A DNA stretch of 64,000 nucleotides. Source: CAVYXK01 sp963772445. GTDB taxonomy: Bacteria > Pseudomonadota > Alphaproteobacteria > Acetobacterales > Acetobacteraceae. The first letter of the stretch is position 1. The number at the start of each line of letters is the position of its first letter. The position numbers and the translations under genes are program-made. Positions 55,162-63,870 of this stretch are shown here, piece after piece. The DNA lies in NCBI GenBank assembly GCA_963772445.1, contig CAVYXK010000001.1:372001-436000 (forward strand), in the 5' to 3' direction. The notes beneath the pieces were generated by a model, which saw nothing but the letters and a program-made list of their open reading frames with translations, was not told the origin of the DNA and did not search any database.

Positions 55162-55345
55162 GATGGCGTCTGACACCGAGGAAACGGCGACAGCGAAGCC
55201 GGGTTCCTCCACGGTTACACCGCAAGTAGCGGCGTCGTCGACGGCATCGTCAAGGAATTCGGGGCGGACCGCACTCGGCTCCTGGATATCGTCGAGGCAG
55301 CATCCGGATCCCGCCTCGTCCCGGGCGAAAACGCGGTACGCATCA
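55162..55345 (+). pseudogene. Formate dehydrogenase gamma/NuoE-like N-terminal remnant
   Basis: ATG at 55162 opens MASDTEETATAKPGSSTV. A frame change near 55230 then gives SGVVDGIVKEFGADRTRLLD+IVEAAS, resembling the helical N-terminus of NuoE/FdsG-type [2Fe-2S] subunits. No ferredoxin-fold Cys follow. A short, decayed start only. Confidence 0.4.
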
Positions 55346-55536
55346 CGATCGCCATAGTCACCGCAATACCGACGAAGCAATGCGTCAAAAGGCAGGGCAT
55401 ATTCCCCGTGCCCACCCTAATGCGAACCAAGGACTACCGTGATCGCAATGACGTTCGGCCTCGCGGCCACCATCCTGCTGTCGGCAGTCGTTGCCTTTAG
55501 ACTCACACAGCGGGCAGCCCTCGTCAGGTTAAGGTC

Positions 55537-56549
55537 ATGATCGACACCATCGTCGGCGCGCTGCTTCCCATCGTAGTCACGTTGCTGCTTGGCTTCTTCG
55601 CCGGCTGGCACAAGGACTTCGATGGCGGTCAGGCGGCCATCCTCAATCGCATGGTGATGCTCTACGCGCTGCCGCTCAGCCTCTTTGCCGGCATGGTGGC
55701 GACCTCGCGCGATCAGGTCCTCTCTCAGGGTCCTCTGGCGCTGGCGATCCTTGCGGGCATGGCCGGTGGCTACGCGGTTGTCTTCTTTGTCTCGCGCTAT
55801 CTATTCCGGCGCGATCTCATGACGGCGTCGTTGCAGGCACTGGCGATTGCCGGTCCGGCAGTACCTTTCGTCGGCGTTTCCGTGCTGGGGCATCTGTTCG
55901 GGAATGGGAGCGCCGTCCCCATCTCGCTTGCCGCCTTTGTCATGAATCTCATCCAGGTCCCGGCGACGCTCATGCTCCTTTCAGCCGGAACTGCGCAGAG
56001 GAGTCCGACACCGACCGCAAAGCCGCTCGCCGCAATGCCGCTCCCGGTCGGCGCCGATATCACTCGCACGATAGCAGCACCGATCGCAAAGCAGCCTTCG
56101 CTGGGCGACCACATCGTTCATGCGCTGCGCGAGCCGGTGGTGTGGGCGCCGATGCTGGCTCTGGTGCTGGTGCTCTTCAATCTGCATTTCCCCCCATCGA
56201 TACAGGACTCGCTCCTGTTGCTCGCCGTGCGACGGGTGGCGTGGCGCTGTTCGCCTCCGGGATCGTGCTGTTTTCGCGCCGCGTCGCCGTCAATTTCACC
56301 GTGGGCGTGTCGGTCGTCGCACGCAACATCGTGATCCCCGCCGTGATGTGGGGGCTGGCGCTGTTGTTCGGCATGACCGCGGACATCACACGCGAAGTGG
56401 TGCTCACGCTGGCAATTCCGACCGCATCGATCGCCGTGATCCTCGCCGTCCAGTATCGGGCGGCCGAGCAGGAGATGGCCTCGACGCTGTTCTTCAGCAC
56501 GCTCTTTTCGATCGTCACCATGGGCGGCTTCATCTGGCTGACGGCGTGA
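55537..56549 (+). pseudogene. AEC-family permease, frameshifted
   Basis: About 337 residues if repaired, ten membrane helices: IVGALLPIVVTLLLGFFAGW, AILNRMVMLYALPLSLFAGM, VPFVGVSVLGHLFGNGSAVP, a loop with REPVVWAPMLALVLVLFNLH, then after a missing G at about 56223-56226 (expected ctcggccgtgcg) ATGGVALFASGIVLFSRRVA, RNIVIPAVMWGLALL and LAIPTASIAVILAVQYRAA. Of the malonate/auxin-efflux carrier type; likely an organic-acid transporter. 30 bp upstream of the acetolactate-synthase-like gene. Confidence 0.88.
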
Positions 56550-56578
56550 CACTGACTCCAGCGAAGGGATAGAAGCTC

Positions 56579-58238
56579 GTGAACAAACGCAAAACCGTAG
56601 CGGAATTCATCGTCTCATGCCTCGAACAGGAGGGTGTCGAGTACATGTTCGGCATCCCGGGCGAGGAGAATATCCGCCTCGTGCTGGCGACCAGCGGTTC
56701 GAAGATCCGCTTCATCCTCGTGCGGCACGAACAGGCTGCCTCCTTCATGGCGGACGTCTACGGTTGCCTCACCGGCAAGGCAGGCGTCTGCACGGCGACA
56801 CTCGGCCCGGGGGCGATCAACCTGCTGCTGGGAGTCGCCGACGCGCAGACGGACTCGACCCCGCTCGTGGCCATTTCCGCCCAGGTGGGGCTGAACCGCA
56901 TCTACAAGGAATCGCACCAGATCGTCGATCTGGTCTCGATGTTCAAGCCCGTCACCAAGTGGGCCGACATTCTGCTCACACCGGCGGCCGCACCGGAGAT
57001 GGTGCGCAAGGCGTTCGATGTGGCCCAAGCCGAGCGTCCGGGCGCGGTTTGTCTGGCGATACCCGAAGATGTCGAGGCCGCAGCCGCACCGGATGGCGCC
57101 GCGCCGCTGACCGCACGGCCCCGTCACGCGGCTGGACCCGATCCGGCACAGATCGCGGCCGCCATCGATCTGATTCGCAAAGCCAAGCGCCCGATCATGC
57201 TGGTGGGCCATGGTGTCGCACGAGCTGGCCAGAGCGCAGCGCTGACGCGCCTCGCCGAGTTGCTGCACATGCCGGTGGCGACGACCTTCATGGGCAAGGG
57301 CGTAATCTCAGACCGCCACCCGAACGCGCTCGGCGTCGTCGGTTTCATGCGCCACGACTACGAGAACTTCTTATTCGACAAGGCCGATCTCATCCTTGCC
57401 GTCGGCTACGAGCTGCAGGAGTTTGCGCCCGTCCGAGTCAATCCGCACAAGGACAAGGTCATCATTCACGTCAACCGCTTCGCCGAGGATACCGATGCCG
57501 CCTATCCGATCGCGGTCAGCGTCGAAGCGGATATCGGCCGCTCCATCGAGGCGCTCATCGAGGCGTTTTCGAAAGACGCCCTGCCGGCGAAACCTGTCGA
57601 GTTCAAGATCCGTGCGCTGCACCAGGCGGAGCTCGAGGCCGGCGTCAACGACGACAGCTATCCCGTGAAGCCGCAGCGCATCATCAACGACATCCGCAAG
57701 GCCCTCGGCGACGAGGACATCGTCCTCTCCGACACCGGCGCCATCAAGATGTGGATGGCGCGGCTTTATCCGACCTATGCGCCGCTGACCTGTCTCATCT
57801 CCAACGGCTTGTCGACCATGGCCTTCGCATTGCCGGGCGCGATCGCGGCGAAGCTCGCCAAGCCGAACCGCAAGGTGGTCGCGGCGATGGGCGATGGCGC
57901 CTTCCTGATGAACTCGCAGGAGATCGAGACGGCCGTCCGCGAGAAGATTCCCCCTAGTGGTGCTCGTTTGGGTCGACGGTGCCTACGGCCTCATCAAATG
58001 GAAGATGGATCTGGAGTTGGGCCATCATGGCGACGTCGATTTCGGCAATCCCGATTTCGTCAAGTATGCCGAAAGCTTCGGGGCCAAAGGCTATAAGATC
58101 AGGGCCGCCGCTGAGCTGCTGCCGACGCTGCGCAAGGCGCTCGATGAGGACGGTGTCTCCATCATCGCCTGCCCGGTGGACTACTCAGAGAACATCAAGC
58201 TCACCGACAAGCTGGGAGCCCTCACCGACCCGCTCTGA
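56579..58238 (+). pseudogene. Acetolactate synthase-like ThDP enzyme, frameshifted
   Basis: About 553 residues. MNKRKTVAEFIVSCLEQEGV, FGIPGEENIRLVLATSG, the ThDP-activating Glu in RHEQAASFMADVYG, the FAD-type middle domain (GHGVARAGQSAALTRLAELL) and the ThDP fold VVAAMGDGAFLMNSQEIETA. A C5 run at 57950-57954, one base too long, breaks the frame after REKIP; the end VVLVWVDGAYGLIKWKMDLE to LGALTDPL follows in the next frame. Catabolic, AlsS-like: it would join two pyruvates. The neighbouring genes fit anaerobic pyruvate disposal. Confidence 0.9.
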
Positions 58239-58347
58239 ACGGCGCCACGGTTCTGTCACGCCTCGCGCCAAATGGGTGCCCCCTTTGGCAGCGCAGGGGC
58301 AGCTTTCGTAGGATTGCCGCTGGGCGGGACGACGCAGGTTGGTCGGA

Positions 58348-58460
58348 ATGGATTGCCTTGGCCGTGGCTCAACGGCGGTGAGCGAACGGCCAGACCTGAC
58401 CGCCCAAGGCTATTTTCGGTTCCGGTGCCGGGACTGTGGCAAGCAGTTGTTCTGTCAGGG
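58348..58460 (+). pseudogene. IS6-like transposase zinc-ribbon remnant
   Basis: About 37 residues: MDCLGRGSTAVSERPDLTAQ+GYFRFRCRDCGKQLF. This is the Cys-rich start of an IS6-type transposase (normally CPxCGS...RFRCRDCG), with one Cys already changed to Leu-Gly-Arg. The rest is missing. Confidence 0.6.
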
Positions 58461-58591
58461 CTCGTGCCAGGAGACTATGCGAAGTGTGGGGCGCTTGGGA
58501 CTGGTAGGGGGCCGACGGTAATCTGCCCGAATGAAGCGCCAGCCGAAGCAACCCTTGGCCTGAGACGACCGCGCCGGGGGTCGGCGCGATC

Positions 58592-58790
58592 ATGCAGCTC
58601 AAGGTCTGGCTTCAACGGATCAGCCCGATGGTGTGGCGGCGCCTGCAAGTGCCGGCCGAAAAACAGCCCGCGCGAGTTGCATGGCGTCATTCAGGTCGCG
58701 ATGGGCTGGGAGGGCACCCACCTCTACCAGTTTCGGTTGCGCGCCCTGCGCTACGGCTCTTCGGAATTGGCGGCAGCTCACCTGATGTGA
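58592..58790 (+). pseudogene. Plasmid pRiA4b ORF-3-like fragment
   Basis: MQLKVWLQRISPMVWRRLQV+PAEK in one frame, then LHGVIQVAMGWEGTHLYQFR and ALRYGSSELAAAHLM in another, match the N-terminal half of the PRiA4_ORF3 family (function unknown). The stop follows early and no C-terminal half is present. Confidence 0.75.
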
Positions 58791-59255
58791 CGTTGGGGGC
58801 CCTCCGCCATCCGGTCAGTCGCACGCGGATATCTGCAGGCATTCCAGGCGAGTCAGGAGCAGACACCGGCCAAATCCAACCCGGCGTTGGCGAAGGCATG
58901 AGACGCAGCCCGGATGGCGCGTTGCGCCATCCGGGGCCGAGGCCGCTGGTGGTCTGATCGTCAACCCCGAATTGCGCTTCATCGAGGCTACGGTCGAACT
59001 TCGACGAATGGGCTCTTGCCGGAACCCGATGACCGCAAACCGTGATGGCGGCGGTCGTGCTGCGCACGTGCTTTGCGTGCTTCGTTCAGGGTGTGTCGGG
59101 TTCGCCTTCGGCTTTGTCGCTATGAGCGTGTCGGCATGGGCGATCGAGCCGCGATTGGCCGGGTCGCGGCCGGCCTGAGCGTCGAGCAGGGCCAGGCCGC
59201 GGCGCGGCAATCCTTCATCAACGTGCACACCTGAGATCCGCCGCAACTTCCTGAC
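58791..59255. other. Intergenic debris with a perfect hairpin
   Basis: 465 bp without a gene. At 58909-58935 CCCGGATGGCGC and GCGCCATCCGGG form a perfect 12-bp stem with loop GTT, a REP-like palindrome. A partial copy of the arm (CGCCATCCGG) occurs near 58806. Confidence 0.6.
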
Positions 59256-59522
59256 CTAGGGCTCCGAGGGTTTGATCGATTGCAGGTCGCGCGCGCCAAT
59301 CAAATCCACCCGGTTGGCCAGCGCCTTTCCTTGCTCAAACTCAGTCAGGGTCTGCAGCACACAAGCGGCGATGTCCGCCAGAGCGTGATCCGTGAAGTAG
59401 GCCATGTGCGAGGTGACAACGACGTTGGGAAAGGTGAGCAGCCGGCAGAATGTGTCATCCTGCAGGATGTCGGCCGAACGGTCGGCGTAGAAGAGGTTGG
59501 CCTCGTCCTCGTAGACATCCGC
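59256..59522 (-). pseudogene. D-lactate dehydrogenase-type fragment (C-terminus)
   Basis: Reading the minus strand from about 59522 gives ADVYEDEANLFYADRSADIL, DTFCRLLTFPNVVVTSHMAY, FTDHALADIAACVLQTLTEF and a tail ending SIKPSEP then a stop at 59256-59258. This is the C-terminal tail of 2-hydroxyacid dehydrogenases of the D-lactate (LdhA) group, with the SH(x)A catalytic-His loop. The rest of the gene is missing. It fits the fermentative theme upstream. Confidence 0.85.
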
Positions 59523-60436
59523 TCGGCGCCACTGGCTGGCGGCTCGGCGTCATTGCTCTGCACGAGAACAATATTCTCGACCGCAGGATCGCGGACTTAC
59601 CGGAAGCGGACAAATGCGCGGTGTCATGGCGCAAACTCACCAAGCAACGGAATCAAGCACTTAGCATAGACGTTGGTGGAGCCAAGGGGAGTCGAACCCC
59701 TGACCTCCTGAATGGTAGCCGCACGCCGCCAGCCGGGCAATGGCGGCCAGCCGCCCGGCATGAGGGGCGGGCAGATTGCGCGGGGTGCGTAACAGCATGC
59801 CGCCCTTCGCGTCACTTGCTAAATGACGGATGTATAAAGCTTCTGTCTGCGATCAGCGGTAAGTCAGATTGATCGATATTAGTCCAATCCACCCGAATGG
59901 CGTTGGCGCGGGAAAAGCAGAGTTCCAAGGCTTTGTCTTGACTTTTGTTGCCTCTGATGTCTTGGAACGTTCCCGTTGCCTCAATGCACGCAAATTGGAC
60001 AGCCGAAGAGCTAAACCTATCTTTGTGGGCGGCGATCTCTCGGTGCAACTGGCTGGTGATGCCGCCCCATGCCCACCATTACCGTGGCCGCCGGCAGGAC
60101 CAGCGCGGTCTACGCTTAGCAGGGCGGCGGCTGATCAGTGCGGCAGATGCCCCAGACCTGGAATTCGTGGTATAGCCGGTTGATCTCTTCGTCGTCCGCT
60201 TCGCTGCCCCGGAGATAGCGGATGAAGTCCCGCATCTCCTGTTCCAATCCGGCAGTGAACGCTGAGGCGGTTTGTCCGCCCACATCTCGACGTTGCCTGT
60301 CCCTTTGGCCTCCCTGGGCCACGGGCCGTCGTCCGCTTCGTTGCCCCGCAGAGCGCGGATCTCCCGCTGTTTCCCTGACGGGCCAGGTAAACTTGGCTAT
60401 GCGCATACGAGACATTTCGCTGCGCACAGCTAATGT
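59523..60436. other. Degenerate region with orphan tRNA-like end
   Basis: About 900 bp with no supported gene. Low-GC stretches near 59810-60000 carry frames on both strands (for example FQDIRGNKSQDKALELCFS on minus) that I cannot assign. The tRNA-like 3' end at 59674-59712 is listed separately. Confidence 0.5.
59674..59712 (-). other. Orphan tRNA/tmRNA 3'-end-like sequence (possible att site)
   Basis: On the minus strand: T-arm AGGGGTTCGACTCCCCT followed by TGGCTCC and ACCA, that is, a T-stem/loop, acceptor 3' strand, discriminator A and encoded CCA. No D-arm, anticodon arm or 5' acceptor strand (GGAGCCA) lies in the preceding 90 nt. Such 3' ends are left where an element integrated into a tRNA or tmRNA gene. 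Confidence 0.6.
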
Positions 60437-60584
60437 ACGCTTTTGCCTTGAGAATGTACACAAGCGCCTGCATCAGCAGCGACTCAACCGAATGCAACTG
60501 CTCGCGGCCCACGCTTTCGATTTCCTCTGCGATGTTGGGCCATTCGAGCTCGGCTTCGTGCTTCACGACTCGTTTGTTTGCCTT
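60437..60584 (-). pseudogene. DUF29-family remnant
   Basis: KHEAELEWPNIAEEIESVGR+EQLHSVESLLMQALVYILKA is the central block of DUF29 proteins (function unknown, common on mobile DNA). Sequence on either side has lost family character. Confidence 0.6.
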
Positions 60585-60654
60585 GCGGAGCGAGATCGCT
60601 CGTCTTTCCGCCGACTTGTCCTCCCGCCACCCTTCGCCCTCACCGGCAGCGCGC

Positions 60655-61089
60655 TCAACCGGCACCAACATCGACTAACACGAAGCCTTCCTTCCGCGCC
60701 GCATCGGCGAGACGCTCGTCGAGCGTGACGACTTGGAGCGAGACGGGACGGCGTTCCGCGGCCATGAAAGCCGCGGCAAGCTGCAAGGAGTTTGCCGCCC
60801 GCAGCGGGTGAACGCGAAGAAATCGCATCGCGTTCTCTCAGACGATCTCGCTGGGCTCGATCTCGTGCCAACCGTCGGCGAGCTGTTTGAGCCGATCGAA
60901 GGCCAGCGACGTTGCCTCCACATCGAGCGCGGCAGCCCGCTCGAGGCGGGCAAGCACTGAGGCGCATTCGACTTCTGACCCCCACCACACCAGCATGTCG
61001 GGATCTCGCGCTGCAAGCGCCTGCAGGGGGCGTGTCGTCGGCTCAGCGACCAGAAGCGGCACGATCGCCGTGGCATCCCAGAATTTCAC
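60655..61089 (-). pseudogene. VapC-like PIN-domain toxin with internal stop
   Basis: 145 codons. MKFWDATAIVPLLVAEPTTR has the first acidic residue; SEVECASVLARLERAAALDV the second. A TGA at 60838-60840 interrupts the frame, after which ENAMRFLRVHPLRAANSLQL, SLQVVTLDERLADAARKEGF and VLVDVG complete a normal PIN fold with the remaining acidic residues. VapC toxins cleave RNA. CGA-to-TGA would explain the stop by a single transition. Overlaps the antitoxin stop (ATGA). Confidence 0.85.
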
Positions 61090-61385
61090 CGCCCTTCCCG
61101 GCGCTCCTGGATGAGTGCATCGACCACCGACGCGCCGGTGTCGGCACGCGGCGGCTGGGCGCTGAAGAGCGTCCGGGGCGGCGCGGTGCGGCGCGGCCGG
61201 ACAACGCCGTTTCGCAGGAGCCGCGACAGTCTGCCATCGGGTTCGCCCTCGCGGCCCGCTGTCACGGCTTCCAGTCGTGCAACGGGCCGACCCCGATCGA
61301 CGATCAAGACGGTGGAGCCGCCCTTGAGCCCGTCGATCAGAGCACTGAGGTTGTTCTTGGCTTCGGTGATGCTGGCCTTCTTCAT
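61086..61385 (-). CDS. Phd/YefM-type antitoxin
   Basis: 99 residues. MKKASITEAKNNLSALIDGL and GGSTVLIVDRGRPVARLEAV are the classic DNA-binding N-terminus of Phd/YefM antitoxins; the C-terminal half (SAQPPRADTGASVVDALIQE) would bind the toxin. Overlaps the PIN toxin gene by 4 nt. Intact although its toxin is broken. Confidence 0.9.
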   Translation of the reverse strand: MKKASITEAKNNLSALIDGLKGGSTVLIVDRGRPVARLEAVTAGREGEPDGRLSRLLRNGVVRPRRTAPPRTLFSAQPPRADTGASVVDALIQERREGR

Positions 61386-61428
61386 TTAAGCCAGACTAGC
61401 TGGATTCTCGAGAGTGCCGAGTTCTGGG

Positions 61429-61812
61429 TTACTTCCTGGCGGCCTGTGACTTGCGCTCGTAGTCGTCAAGCCACTGCTCAGTGAGCCGGTCGAGCTCCTC
61501 GAGCTGGCGTTCGGAGTAGGATTCCGGCGCAAAGCCCTCGAGCCACCCGACCACGTGAGTTTCGATCAAGTCGCGCGGCACGTCCGGATGCTCGGCATGG
61601 ATGCATTCTGCCGACTGCTCGATCGACAGCCGTTTCCCGTCGTCCCAGACGATCTTGCGCCGTTTGGGGTCAACGTCGGCATTATCCAGTGCGGCGAAGA
61701 CCAGATCGAGCGCGTAGACCGAGCGTTCCCCCTCGGACGAGCCCATCCATTCGAGGAAGGCGTCAGTGAACGGGTTGTTCTCGAAGGGGTGTTTTGCGCG
61801 TCGCTTGCCCAT
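61429..61812 (-). CDS. Hypothetical protein
   Basis: 127 residues, acidic helical: EWMGSSEGERSVYALDLVFA, DNADVDPKRRKIVWDDGKRL, DVPRDLIETHVVGWLEGFA, YERKSQAARK. No family recognised. The small size and position between a toxin-antitoxin pair and a transposase suggest mobile-DNA cargo. Confidence 0.6.
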   Translation of the reverse strand: MGKRRAKHPFENNPFTDAFLEWMGSSEGERSVYALDLVFAALDNADVDPKRRKIVWDDGKRLSIEQSAECIHAEHPDVPRDLIETHVVGWLEGFAPESYSERQLEELDRLTEQWLDDYERKSQAARK

Positions 61813-61834
61813 CGGATGAGGATAGCACCGCGGG

Positions 61835-62152
61835 TCATTGCCGTCGCAAGGCTCGCTTCATCATCAAGCGGCTCTGCTCGATGCTCAAGGCGATCCACTG
61901 GGCGGTGAGCGCCTTGAAGCGCTTATAGTTGCGGATCTCACGCCGCACCTCGGGCAGATAGTCGCGCGGAACATATTCGGTCCGGCTCCTCATCTGCCGC
62001 GTGTAGCTGAGCTGGTAGTAGGGTCCCCTCCGGTTCTCTGGATCCTTGTACTGGCGGGTGAGCGATCCGGGCCGCATGTCTTCAATGCCGGCCAGCTGCG
62101 CCTTGATGCTTCCAACGCGCTTTCTGATCACTGCCAGGCGTTTGTTTGTCAT
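61835..62152 (-). CDS. DUF6788-like protein
   Basis: 105 residues, strongly basic: KRLAVIRKRVGSIKAQLAGI, GSLTRQYKDPENRRGPYYQL, SYTRQMRSRTEYVPRDYLPE, RREIRNYKRFKALTAQWIAL. The GPYYQLSYT...RTEYV core matches DUF6788 as I remember it. Divergent from the transposase at 62206 with a 53-bp gap, suggesting an accessory or regulator of that element. Confidence 0.7.
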   Translation of the reverse strand: MTNKRLAVIRKRVGSIKAQLAGIEDMRPGSLTRQYKDPENRRGPYYQLSYTRQMRSRTEYVPRDYLPEVRREIRNYKRFKALTAQWIALSIEQSRLMMKRALRRQ

Positions 62153-62205
62153 AGGTTTAGCATACCAGTGCTATACTATGCTGGCAACAGAATCGAGAGG
62201 GCCCG
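62153..62205. promoter_or_regulatory. Shared divergent control region with palindrome
   Basis: AGCATA (62159-62164) and TATGCT (62177-62182) form an inverted repeat spanning TATACT, a good -10-like hexamer for the transposase. The sequence is AT-rich compared with its surroundings. A repressor bound here would control both divergent genes. Confidence 0.45.
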
Positions 62206-63606
62206 ATGCCGCTGTGGATGCCCTGGTGGAATGCGATTTGGCTGCTGCGTCCGGCGTTCTCGCGTCTGCGCACCTTCCTGTGGTTCGCCACCGCCGTGGC
62301 AGGCTTCACGGTGCGGACGGAACTGCTGGGCGTAACCAGCCTCGTGCGGGCGCTGAAGCTCGAGGCTCGCTTCTACAACAAGCTCGTCGATCACTTTCAC
62401 AGCCCCGCCGTGAAGCTCGATCGGCTCGCGGCGCTGTGGACCCAGGTGGTGCTCCGGCTATTCCCGCAGCCGCTGCGCATCAAGGGAAGGTGTGTCGTGG
62501 TCGGCGACGGCATCAAGATCCCCAAGCGCGGGCGCAAGATGCCGGCGGTCAAACTCCTGCATCAGCAGTCCGAGTCGAACACCAAGCCCGAATTCATCAT
62601 GGGACATTCCCTCCAGGCTGTGAGCGTGCTCGTTCAGGCCGCAGCCAGCGTCTTCGCCGTGCCGCTCGCCATACGAATCCACGAAGGGTTGGTGTGGTCC
62701 AATCGCGATCGCCGCACCCTGCTCGACAAGATGCTTGCGCTCCTCGGGATCGTCGCCATCCCAGAACCCTTCTACTTCGTCGCCGACGCCTACTATGCCG
62801 CGCGCAAGATCGTCACCGGCCTGCTCGAGGAGAACAACCACCTGGTCACGCGGGTGAAGTCCAACGCCGTCGCCTACACTGCTCACCAGCAGTGCGGCCC
62901 GCGGAAGAGAGGTCGGCCCAGGGTCTATGGCAGGAAGGTCAAGCTCAAATCCCTGCTGGAGGACCCCAAGGGCTTCCAACAGGCCGAAAGTCCCGTCTAC
63001 GGCGAGCACCAGGTGATCATCCAGTATCGGGTCCGCGACCTGCTATGGCGCCCGGCCGGTCAACTCGTGCGCTTCGTGGCGGTGATTCATCCAGTAAGAG
63101 GCTCGTGCCTCCTGATGTGCACCGACACCTCTTTGGAGGCTATCGAGATCATTCGCCTGTACGGTCTGCGCTTCAAGATCGAGCACACGTTCAAGCAGGC
63201 GGTGCGGCTGATCGGTTCGTTTACCTACCATTTCTGGATGTCCGACATGAAGCCGCTCCGCCGCCGCAGTGGCAATCAACATCTCCATCGTGAGTCGCCG
63301 GAATACCGCAACGCCGTCAAACGCAAGCTCCACGCCTACCACGTCTTCATCCAGGCGGGTGTCGTCTGCCAGGGACTACTTCAGTATCTGGCCGTCGCCT
63401 TCCCTCAGCTCGTCTGGAATTCCTTCGGCTCCTGGCTGCGAACCATTCGGCCCGGCATCCCGCCCTCGGAGCTGGTCGTGGCCAATGCCCTGCGCCAGAG
63501 CCTGCCGGAATTTCTCTTGAATGCCACCCCGAGCAACACCTTCGCGAAATTCGTCATCGAACGACAGGACACCAATAAAATGGAGGCCTTCCGCCTAGCC
63601 TCCTGA
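62206..63606 (+). CDS. DDE transposase (IS4-superfamily-like)
   Basis: 466 residues, intact. KGRCVVVGDGIKIPKRGRKM (first Asp), FYFVADAYYAARKIVTGLLE (second Asp), GLRFKIEHTFKQAVRLIGSF (Glu), then YHFWMSDMKPLRRR, the order and spacing of IS4/IS701-type enzymes. The N-terminal FLWFATAVAGFTVRTELLGV is hydrophobic but fits the core. Start MPLWMPWWNAIW. Terminal repeats were not resolved by eye. Confidence 0.8.
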   Translation: MPLWMPWWNAIWLLRPAFSRLRTFLWFATAVAGFTVRTELLGVTSLVRALKLEARFYNKLVDHFHSPAVKLDRLAALWTQVVLRLFPQPLRIKGRCVVVGDGIKIPKRGRKMPAVKLLHQQSESNTKPEFIMGHSLQAVSVLVQAAASVFAVPLAIRIHEGLVWSNRDRRTLLDKMLALLGIVAIPEPFYFVADAYYAARKIVTGLLEENNHLVTRVKSNAVAYTAHQQCGPRKRGRPRVYGRKVKLKSLLEDPKGFQQAESPVYGEHQVIIQYRVRDLLWRPAGQLVRFVAVIHPVRGSCLLMCTDTSLEAIEIIRLYGLRFKIEHTFKQAVRLIGSFTYHFWMSDMKPLRRRSGNQHLHRESPEYRNAVKRKLHAYHVFIQAGVVCQGLLQYLAVAFPQLVWNSFGSWLRTIRPGIPPSELVVANALRQSLPEFLLNATPSNTFAKFVIERQDTNKMEAFRLAS

Positions 63607-63870
63607 GCCGAAATTCCTCCGGAACTCTGGACTCGCGAGCTGGATTGATTGAGCTATTCAAGCGGCCTGTGGGCCCACCCGTCCCGATCCGTATCGGCTC
63701 GGCAGAATGCTCCCTAGGCTCGCCGACAGAACGCACCTCTCGATTGTGGACGGCTCCGATGGTGGGCTAACCTGTGGTCGGGACGCCGACGCAGGCCGTC
63801 TCGTGGGGGATCCCGGATCCGATGTGTCCGATCGGCGCTGCAACAATAGCAGGGATGGGCGGCTCGACGA

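Noticed and set aside
59812..60175. Two overlapping short frames in the low-GC stretch
   Set aside because: Both strands give plausible-looking peptides of 76-78 residues, but neither has a ribosome site, family match or conserved neighbour.
60838..60840. TGA as selenocysteine in the PIN toxin
   Set aside because: PIN domains use no selenocysteine at this position and no SECIS-like hairpin was seen; the aligned residue should be Arg.
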